A DNA stretch of 21,945 nt, taken from positions 1 to 21,945 of the forward strand of contig JAMPHX010000013.1 of the NCBI GenBank assembly GCA_023663205.1, in the 5' to 3' direction. Each line of letters begins with the position of its first letter. Positions within the stretch are counted from its first letter, which is position 1. Shown piece after piece: positions 16,178 through 21,945 of the stretch. Made by a program: the position numbers and the translations under genes. The notes under the pieces are model-generated. The model did not search any database and had not been told where the DNA came from. It worked only from the letters and a program-made list of their open reading frames with translations. This DNA comes from Corallococcus sp. (GTDB lineage: Bacteria > Bacillota > Clostridia > Christensenellales > CAG-314).

Positions 16178-18255
16178 GCCGAAAGTTTCTCCTTTTTGTC
16201 GTCCGCCGAAGCGTCCGAGCACGCAAACGCGTCGAGCAATTCCGTAAGCGCCATATTGTAGTAGTACAGCAGATATACGGGATACTTTTGCGAAGGGTCT
16301 TGCCGCTTGCCTTGTATCATAAGCGTTTCGGTGGCGGTAATATCCGTAAAACGCACCACGTGATTTTTGCGGTAAGCATTCATAAGTTCGACAAGGCGGT
16401 TGGTAAGTTGTTCACGCGCAACTCCGTCTTTGTAGACGGAATAGTTTTCGTGATTCAACAGCCGTCCCAGTAGTCGGTCGGGCATTTTCAAAATTTTGGT
16501 TACGGCGGTAATCAACAGCATTTCGCCGCTCATTTCGTAATCTTCACAATCGGGAATATTGAAAAACTCGAAGTCTTGTTGATTGTTTTCGTCAATAAGT
16601 CTGCCGTTTTGCCCGACAGAGGCGGCAAGATAGGCTAAACATTTGTTTATTACGTCCTCGGCAGCCTCTTTGCAATCGACGTCTTTGGTAAAACTCCACA
16701 ACGTGCAAAGCGTATTCATAACCTTGGCTGTATGCGAAAAAGACGACTGTTCGTTGGAGAACTCCGGTCGCAATCCGCCGTCGGCATTTTGCATCCGCGC
16801 AAAGAAGGCAATTATTTTGACAAACAAAGCGTCAAAATTCCTTTCCTCCGACATATGCGATTTGACATAATCGTCCGCCAGCCACTTTATAAACGTATCG
16901 AGGCACATTGCCGTCATAAGAGTAGACCCCTCTTGTTTGCCGTCTATGTTCCAATACGCCATGCCGCCGTCTTCGTAACGCGACGCGCCGTCCAGCAGCC
17001 AATTTATTGCTTTGTTAAGCGCTTTGAACCTGCCGGCAAGAACTTGTTCCGTTGCATTGCCCAGCAATTTGTTTGCCTGCAAAAAACCTACTTTGAGCAA
17101 CGTAGAAACGGCTATCGTAGTTTGGTTTAGTCCGTTATCTGCCTCGAATGAATCCGACTGTCCGAGACGCTTTTGCTCCGGCCAAGAACCGTGTTCGTTT
17201 TGCATAAACATAATTAGGTTTACCGCTCCGCGCAAACATTCGTTAAAATACTCGCGCGTAAAATCTTCCGCCGCGCCGTACTTATCGGAAGTTATGCGGT
17301 TGAACAAATGCAATGCGCCGAAACACACCGCGCAGGTGCTGAAAGAACCGTATTTGCCCAGCGAATCGCCCGACTGAAAACGGCGTAATTTGGCACAGCG
17401 CGTATCGGCGTCGTCGGTTTTGTCAAACTTTGCCGTATCGGTAAAAAACACTTGCCAACTTGTAGTACGCGTATCGGACATAATGCCCGAGTACAGTCCG
17501 TAGCGTTTGAGCACGTCATTGTAGTAGGCGTAGTTTTGCGACACTTTGGGCTCCGTATGCTTGGACGCGTCTGCATAGGCAAAAAAGTCGTCAAGGAAAA
17601 ACTGCTGCGCGTGCGTTACTATCGTATGAAAACACAAGTCGACGTCGCGTCTGTACTCCGAAATGGAATTTTCCCTTTCCACGTCTATATCGAGGTGTTT
17701 CTTGATAAACAGCCCCGTCTGCGCCTCTACCAAGCGTTTGTCGACGATTTCGTTGCCCGCCTCATCCTCCGCCGTGCACGACGGGCACACAAATGCTCCT
17801 ACGTCAAAGTAATCGGAAAGGGCGTAATCGGCAAACAACTGCCTCACCAAAAACTTTTGCGAACGTTGCCAAACAAATCCTCCGGAATGAACGTACTTGA
17901 CAAAATTTTTGATTCCGTCGCGTTCTTTGGCTCCGCGGCGTTTTGCTTCCGATAGAGCAAAGACCATTTCCTTTTTGACAGGCGACTCTCTGTCTTCCGT
18001 TTGTTCGTCAAAATCGTCGAAAAACCGCGGCGTTAATAATACTATGAAAGACGTAGTAATACCCGAAATCATCTTTTGGAGATTATCGTTACTGTTGTAG
18101 GCGTCACCCTGCCCCATTCGCGGAGCAAAATATACGCGTTTGCCGCAGCCGGTAAGTTTGTCGTACAGTATGTCCGCAAACTGTCTTGTTGCGGAATTTT
18201 CCGGCATATCTTTGCCGCAGTAACAAATGAAGTAGTCCAAATTGTCGTTTTTCAT
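16174..18255 (-). CDS. TIR-like domain fused to a terpene-cyclase-like alpha/alpha toroid
   Basis: A 693-aa protein. Residues 6-100 look like a TIR-type fold: DYFICYCGKD as strand A and first loop, then FADILYDKL, GKRVYFAPR, a helix, SFIVLLTPRF as strand D, and KKEMVFAL, where E96 sits where NADase TIR domains place the catalytic Glu. Residues 145-185 include CPSC (157-160). From about 290 to 610 there are repeated helix-hairpin units with QW-like turns (QNEHGSWPE 352-360, DGGMAYWN 429-436, QNADGGLRP 489-497, QNGRLIDEN 549-557). These are typical of the alpha/alpha toroid of terpene cyclases, prenyltransferases and related proteins. I do not see a DxDD acid motif, so cyclase activity is doubtful and ligand binding more likely. 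The start overlaps the radical SAM stop (ATGA). A TIR effector with a toroid sensor is my inference; toroid about 0.75 sure, TIR about 0.65. Confidence 0.75.
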   Translation of the reverse strand: MKNDNLDYFICYCGKDMPENSATRQFADILYDKLTGCGKRVYFAPRMGQGDAYNSNDNLQKMISGITTSFIVLLTPRFFDDFDEQTEDRESPVKKEMVFALSEAKRRGAKERDGIKNFVKYVHSGGFVWQRSQKFLVRQLFADYALSDYFDVGAFVCPSCTAEDEAGNEIVDKRLVEAQTGLFIKKHLDIDVERENSISEYRRDVDLCFHTIVTHAQQFFLDDFFAYADASKHTEPKVSQNYAYYNDVLKRYGLYSGIMSDTRTTSWQVFFTDTAKFDKTDDADTRCAKLRRFQSGDSLGKYGSFSTCAVCFGALHLFNRITSDKYGAAEDFTREYFNECLRGAVNLIMFMQNEHGSWPEQKRLGQSDSFEADNGLNQTTIAVSTLLKVGFLQANKLLGNATEQVLAGRFKALNKAINWLLDGASRYEDGGMAYWNIDGKQEGSTLMTAMCLDTFIKWLADDYVKSHMSEERNFDALFVKIIAFFARMQNADGGLRPEFSNEQSSFSHTAKVMNTLCTLWSFTKDVDCKEAAEDVINKCLAYLAASVGQNGRLIDENNQQDFEFFNIPDCEDYEMSGEMLLITAVTKILKMPDRLLGRLLNHENYSVYKDGVAREQLTNRLVELMNAYRKNHVVRFTDITATETLMIQGKRQDPSQKYPVYLLYYYNMALTELLDAFACSDASADDKKEKLSA

Positions 18256-19607
18256 ATGGTAGATTCCTTGTTATTTTTGAGTGCGTATTTGTCGTGCGCG
18301 TATTCGCCGTAATAATCGCTTGTATCGGGCACTTGGTCGTAACTGTCAAATCCCAGTCCTTCAAGCCAACTGTCGGCAAGACACTTTGCCGTATCTACGT
18401 ACAGTTGCCACAACTGCTCACGCGTCAACAAATCCGTTTTGAATACGGGGTAACTTTGCCTGTCGTAATGGCTCCAATCGTCGTCCACTATCGTTATGCC
18501 CTGCGACTCGTAATCGGAGTCGTCGTAAGGATAGGGCACGTACAGGGCGTTTTTAATTTCGTCGACTTTACAGTTTATCAGCAAATCGGCAAACATATCC
18601 ATTGTGCGTCTGTGGCTGTCTGCCGTAGTACCGGCAAGCCCCGTGACGGAATACAGCGTGACGTACAAATCGGAACACTCGCGCACAATCCTAACCGCTT
18701 CCAAACACCTGCTCGGCGCAAGCGTGCGTCCGTTGCCTCGCAAAAGTTCTTCGTCCGCGCTTTCTATGCCCAAACGAATTTCCACAAAACCAGCCTTTTG
18801 CATTTCGCGCAGCAATTTGGGGCTTACCATCTCGGCGCGCATATCGCAACTTAGCAAAAATCCGTGCCGCGCCTCTTGCAGAACTTTGCATATTTCGAAA
18901 GCGCGTTCGGCGGAGTAACCGAATACGCTGTCAAAAACGTGCACCAACTTGCGCGGCGGCAAAAGTCCCTTCATCTTTGTCAGCAGACAGTCGTCGGCAA
19001 CGTATATTTTGGGAGTGCGTCCGTCGGCGCAGTACCCGCAGGAAAACGGGCAGCCTATTGTGGAAAACGTATTTACCGCGTAATCGGAAAGTTTGTCGGG
19101 CAGCAGCGAAAAATCTATGTAATCTTGATATTTGGTTATCTTTTTGCCGGCTATTGCCGAAGCGGCGTCCTCTTCCAATCCGACCGTCAATTTGTCGAAT
19201 ATCGGAAACTTTGCCGCCGTCTTTCGCGGAGCGTTGTTGACGTGAGGTCCGCCAGCAAAAACTTTGGTTTCGGGCGAAATAACTTTTATTTGTTCGGCAA
19301 ACTTTGCCGCAAGCGGTATTGTGGGACACACGGTGGAAAACGCCACTACTTGGGGAAGTTGCGCGCCGCTGTCCAGTCTTTGCGCAAGCGTTTCCGAATG
19401 AATATATTCGCATTCGACGCCGTTTTGTTTGAGCAAAGTGGCAATGCGCAGCAAACCGTTGGAATAAGTTTTGGTAGGAGTAGGCGCGGTTTTGCCAATC
19501 TTTTGCATACGTTTGTATCCCTTGACGACAAAATACTTTTCACGGTACTCGTCAAGCAGCGGGTCAATCTTTTTGGAATAGGTAGTACAGTCAACGAGCC
19601 AAACCAT
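18252..19607 (-). CDS. Radical SAM protein with possible B12-binding N-terminal domain
   Basis: A 451-aa protein. ATG 19607 is chosen because AAGGAG lies 6 nt upstream; the frame extends 8 codons further, but that start would leave the ribosome binding site inside the gene. Residues 50-150 look like a Rossmann B12-binding module (GLLRIATLLKQNG, VVAFSTVCPTIP, KVFAGGPHVN), though the classic DxHxxG motif is not visible. The [4Fe-4S]/SAM motif CxxxCxYC is C186-C190-C193 (CPFSCGYC), followed by a TIM-barrel pattern (VFDSVFG, RLGIESADEELL). Members of this class methylate unactivated carbons or rearrange substrates, and modify methylthio groups, lipids, peptides or antibiotics. It heads the operon with the TIR-toroid and EEP genes. 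The radical SAM call is certain; the B12 domain is probable; the substrate is unknown. Confidence 0.88.
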   Translation of the reverse strand: MVWLVDCTTYSKKIDPLLDEYREKYFVVKGYKRMQKIGKTAPTPTKTYSNGLLRIATLLKQNGVECEYIHSETLAQRLDSGAQLPQVVAFSTVCPTIPLAAKFAEQIKVISPETKVFAGGPHVNNAPRKTAAKFPIFDKLTVGLEEDAASAIAGKKITKYQDYIDFSLLPDKLSDYAVNTFSTIGCPFSCGYCADGRTPKIYVADDCLLTKMKGLLPPRKLVHVFDSVFGYSAERAFEICKVLQEARHGFLLSCDMRAEMVSPKLLREMQKAGFVEIRLGIESADEELLRGNGRTLAPSRCLEAVRIVRECSDLYVTLYSVTGLAGTTADSHRRTMDMFADLLINCKVDEIKNALYVPYPYDDSDYESQGITIVDDDWSHYDRQSYPVFKTDLLTREQLWQLYVDTAKCLADSWLEGLGFDSYDQVPDTSDYYGEYAHDKYALKNNKESTI

Positions 19608-19640
19608 AGAGCGCTCCTTTGCAATATGCAATATAAGTTT

Positions 19641-19669
19641 ATTTTACTATTTTGCCGTCCTTTTGTCAA
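19641..19669 (-). promoter_or_regulatory. Promoter of the radical SAM / TIR-toroid / EEP operon
   Basis: Consensus TTGACA (19664-19669), 17-bp spacer, TAAAAT (19641-19646) on the minus strand, giving a leader of about 27 nt. A GCAATAT direct repeat (two copies, 19621-19634) lies between promoter and ribosome binding site. Confidence 0.85.
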
Positions 19670-19764
19670 TACTGCGCACCGCCGCCGACGCGACAAAACA
19701 ATCGTAATCAACTGTGAATGTCTACATATAGTTTGAGTTTTACGGCAAACGCGGAAAACGGCGT

Positions 19765-19788
19765 TTTAAGTCGGATGCCCGACTTAAA
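19765..19788. repeat. Perfect 10-bp dyad
   Basis: TTTAAGTCGG-ATGC-CCGACTTAAA, with no T tract on the minus strand and only weak A/T flanks. It sits about 100 bp upstream of the radical SAM promoter. It could be an operator or an unused hairpin; nothing else is seen in this gap apart from the terminator at 19904. Confidence 0.5.
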
Positions 19789-19903
19789 GTTCGCATAAAT
19801 CCGCAAAATACAAACTGCCGTCGGCGCAAAGTATTCCGACGGGCGACTTGCCTTCACCGCCGCCGTGCAAGCGTTGGCTAATCTGTCAAACCGATTTTAC
19901 CGT

Positions 19904-19941
19904 AAAAAACAAATGCGCTTTCCCTCGGATTGTGGAAAGCG
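19904..19941 (-). terminator. Terminator of the methyltransferase-pseudouridine synthase operon
   Basis: Minus-strand CGCTTTCC/GGAAAGCG stem (19934-19941 with 19916-19923), 10-nt loop, then CATTTGTTTTTT; 33 bp after the RluA-type stop. Confidence 0.8.
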
Positions 19942-19973
19942 TTTGCAGCAAAGATACCGCCTCACGGCAAGTG

Positions 19974-20753
19974 TCAGTTGAGATTTGTACGGTAAACTGT
20001 AGTATAAAGCGGATTGCCGTCATCATCGCCGCTTTTGTATACGTCAAGGTACTTTTCGATGTCGAATTTAATCCAAGGGTCTTTTTGCGGCGGATACGCA
20101 ACAAATACCATTCGCTGCTTTGTAACGGGATGTTCAAAAGACAGTTTGTACGCCCACAGCGCCAAGTTGTGTCCCTTGCACAATGCGTCGCCGCCGTAAC
20201 GCGCGTCGCCGAATACGGGACAGCCTATCGACTGAAACTGCACGCGTATTTGATGACTCCTGCCCGTACCCAACTCCACTTCCACCAAACTTACCGCGTC
20301 GTGGTAGTTTTGCAGCACTTTGTAATTGAGTTCCGCACGCTTTGCCCCCGTTGTGCCGAATGTGGCAACATAAACCGTATTTGTAAGGGAGTTCTTTTTG
20401 AGATAGTTTACAAGTTGCCCTCTTTCTTCCTTGGGACAATTGAGAACCGTCGCAAGATAGCGCTTTTGCATTTCGCCCTCTGCAATCTGCTTGGAAAGCC
20501 GTGCCGCGCTTTTGCTGTTTTTGGCAAATACCATTACGCCGCCCGTAGGTCGGTCAAGACGGTGAACAAGTCCCAAATAAGCCTCTCCCGCTTTGTTGTA
20601 CTTCTCCTTTACGTACCTTTTGAGCAACGTAAGCAAATCGACGTCGCCCGAAGCGTCGCCTTGACTGGGAAGATTTTGCGGTTTGAGCACCACAAGGACG
20701 CTGTTGTCCTCGTAAAGTATTTCCACATCGTCCATTGTAAACTGTTTTTTCAT
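19974..20753 (-). CDS. RluA-family rRNA/tRNA pseudouridine synthase
   Basis: A 259-aa protein without an S4 RNA-binding domain. The catalytic motif HRLDRPTGG is at residues 64-72, with the nucleophile Asp67. KP (24-25) and GRSHQIR (164-170) are further family motifs. RluA-type enzymes isomerise uridine to pseudouridine in 23S rRNA or tRNA; which site this one modifies cannot be told from sequence. GGAG precedes the ATG at 20753, which is 12 bp downstream of the methyltransferase stop, so the two are co-transcribed as an RNA-modification unit. Confidence 0.92.
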   Translation of the reverse strand: MKKQFTMDDVEILYEDNSVLVVLKPQNLPSQGDASGDVDLLTLLKRYVKEKYNKAGEAYLGLVHRLDRPTGGVMVFAKNSKSAARLSKQIAEGEMQKRYLATVLNCPKEERGQLVNYLKKNSLTNTVYVATFGTTGAKRAELNYKVLQNYHDAVSLVEVELGTGRSHQIRVQFQSIGCPVFGDARYGGDALCKGHNLALWAYKLSFEHPVTKQRMVFVAYPPQKDPWIKFDIEKYLDVYKSGDDDGNPLYTTVYRTNLN

Positions 20754-20765
20754 ATAATTTCTCCG

Positions 20766-21623
20766 TTATTTTCCTATATACAAACCGCTTGCGCCGCAAG
20801 GCAGAACAGTGCCCTGCTCATCGGTCGGCAAACAAACTTCGTACGCCTCGGCGCTGCCTGCGCCGAAACGTCTGCCCAGTATGTTTTTGAGAACTGCCTG
20901 CTGCAATCCCGTTGTGTACGAATTTATAAGCACAAACAGCGGATTGTCAACAAGCACGTCTGCGCACAAACCCACAAAGTCATCGATATCTTGCTCTATT
21001 TTCCAAATTTCGCCGTTTGCGCCCCGTCCGTAACTGGGCGGGTCCATTATTACCGCATCGTACCTTCTGCCGCGGTTGATTTCCCTCTTGACAAACTTGC
21101 GGCAATCGTCAACTATGTAACGAACAGGTCTATCCGATAAGCCTGAAAGCGTCAGGTTCTCCTTGGCGCGCTCTACCATATTTTTGGCGGCGTCCACATG
21201 ACACACGCTTGCCCCCGCAGACGCGCACGCCGCCGTCGCTCCGCCTGTGTACGCAAACAGGTTGAGCACGTTTATCGGGCGGTTTGCCGATTTTATCAAA
21301 TCTATCATCATTGCCCAATTTGCGGCTTGTTCGGGGAACAATCCCGTGTGCTTAAACCCCATAGGCTTTACTTTGAAAGACAAATTGCGCCAAGATACCA
21401 CCCATTCGTCGGGAATTTGAGAGTAATATTCCCAATGCCCGCCGCCCGACTCGCTGCGCAAATAACGCGCATCGGGCTTGCAAACCGTTTCAAGCGGTTT
21501 TGCGGCGCGCCAAATGACTTGCGGGTCGGGACGAAGCAGAACGACGTCCTTCCATCGTTCCAACTTTTCGCCGTCGCCCGTAGCCAATACGGTATAATCT
21601 TTCCATTCGTTATTTATCTTCAT
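20766..21623 (-). CDS. Class I SAM-dependent methyltransferase (RlmI/RlmL-like C-domain)
   Basis: A 285-aa protein from ATG 21623; a TTG seven codons upstream is possible but neither start has a strong ribosome binding site, and the ATG gives the usual N-terminus. SAM-binding motif I is NLFAYTGGAT at residues 121-130, with an acidic residue after strand 2 (HVDAAKNMV). The NPPY-like catalytic loop is DPPSYG (194-199). The set FPEQ/NLFAYTG/DPPSYG is typical of 23S rRNA methyltransferases related to RlmI/RlmK. It lacks the N-terminal PUA domain of RlmI. It is the first gene of the operon with the pseudouridine synthase, which supports rRNA as substrate. Confidence 0.85.
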   Translation of the reverse strand: MKINNEWKDYTVLATGDGEKLERWKDVVLLRPDPQVIWRAAKPLETVCKPDARYLRSESGGGHWEYYSQIPDEWVVSWRNLSFKVKPMGFKHTGLFPEQAANWAMMIDLIKSANRPINVLNLFAYTGGATAACASAGASVCHVDAAKNMVERAKENLTLSGLSDRPVRYIVDDCRKFVKREINRGRRYDAVIMDPPSYGRGANGEIWKIEQDIDDFVGLCADVLVDNPLFVLINSYTTGLQQAVLKNILGRRFGAGSAEAYEVCLPTDEQGTVLPCGASGLYIGK

Positions 21624-21660
21624 ACCATTTAGACAACGCGGCAAATTGCGTAGAAATACG

Positions 21661-21679
21661 GTAATTTACGCCAAATTAC
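21661..21679. promoter_or_regulatory. Dyad in the methyltransferase leader
   Basis: GTAATTT-ACGCC-AAATTAC, a perfect 7-bp inverted repeat located in the 5' leader about 40 bp before the start codon. It could be an RNA hairpin or an operator. Confidence 0.4.
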
Positions 21680-21722
21680 TCCGCCGATATAACAACTGCC
21701 GCACAAAACTATCTTTTTTGTA

Positions 21723-21751
21723 AGTATACCAAAATGCGCAATTTAAGTCAA
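21723..21751 (-). promoter_or_regulatory. Promoter of the methyltransferase-pseudouridine synthase operon
   Basis: TTGACT (21746-21751), 17-bp spacer, TATACT (21723-21728) on the minus strand; the leader is about 93 nt. Confidence 0.85.
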
Positions 21752-21788
21752 CAAAACCGATAGTAATAAGTAACTGCACTCGCAAAAT

Positions 21789-21827
21789 GCAACGGGGCTG
21801 TCGCACAAAAAGCGACAGTCCCGTTGC
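21789..21827. repeat. Long hairpin, IS-end-like or terminator
   Basis: A 16-bp stem (21789-21804 with 21812-21827) with one wobble around loop ACAAAAA. The core GGGGCTGTCGC resembles ends of insertion sequences common in Clostridia. On the minus strand a short TTTT follows, so it could also terminate a gene beyond the right edge. No gene is supported in 21828-21945. Confidence 0.65.
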
Positions 21828-21945
21828 GCCGTTGACTATCTTGCCGTCAGCCCCAACTACTGTTACTTTCGGGTTTGTACTTTTATTCTATCGGATTGTA
21901 TATGAAGTTTGCCGTATATTACCATAAGCAACAGTTTGCCTTTTA

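Noticed and set aside
21645..21945. Protein-coding gene at the right edge
   Set aside because: Short minus-strand frames here cross the hairpin and the methyltransferase promoter, and none has a start signal.
1..21945. CRISPR array, tRNA or rRNA genes
   Set aside because: No regularly spaced repeats, cloverleaf with CCA-type acceptor, or rRNA signature was seen on either strand by eye.

Overview
The window looks like chromosome from a low-to-moderate GC, Gram-positive-type anaerobe, most likely an uncultivated clostridial Bacillota lineage. The basis is strong AGGAGG-type ribosome binding sites, near-consensus sigma-A promoters with 17-bp spacers, compact ATGA-coupled operons, and a GGGtGRT protein paired with an Fe-S scaffold protein, a pair typical of Clostridia. 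This assignment is inference; there is no rRNA or other marker gene here. Nearly all genes are on the minus strand; only the RhuM gene is on plus.

Region 1 (1-9675, minus strand) is a defence-type operon of three large genes. A 983-aa multidomain putative DNA-binding protein comes first. Next is a 777-aa fusion of a DndC/SspD-like PAPS-reductase domain, a 2x[4Fe-4S] ferredoxin domain and a C-terminal domain resembling DUF4007. Last is a very large P-loop ATPase that runs off the left edge. This resembles a DNA phosphorothioation (Dnd/Ssp) gene set, with the sulfur-transfer and DUF4007 functions fused and no cysteine desulfurase in view. The genes are separated by 0 and 3 bp. The operon is preceded by a well-formed promoter with a dyad over its -10 box. 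Behind the promoter is a highly folded leader of about 185 nt that ends in a strong intrinsic terminator before the first start codon, so the operon may be attenuated or may carry its own small RNA.

Region 2 (9676-11204) holds a divergently transcribed RhuM-family gene with its own promoter and terminator, then an intergenic patch rich in GTGGAC/GTCCAC inverted repeats. Region 3 (11205-15000) looks like ordinary chromosome: an Fe-S scaffold/GGGtGRT operon, and a secreted single-pass membrane protein with Ig-like character, each with a clear promoter and terminator.

Region 4 (15443-19669) is the most unusual part. A strong promoter drives three genes joined by two 4-bp ATGA overlaps: a radical SAM protein with a possible B12-binding N-terminus, a 693-aa protein that begins with a TIR-like domain and continues into a terpene-cyclase-like alpha/alpha toroid, and an endonuclease/exonuclease/phosphatase-fold enzyme with an intact active site. 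I do not recognise this combination as a described system. Region 5 (19904-21751) is a two-gene RNA-modification operon (SAM methyltransferase and RluA-type pseudouridine synthase) with promoter and terminator. The right edge holds a long perfect-stem hairpin that looks like an IS end or a terminator.
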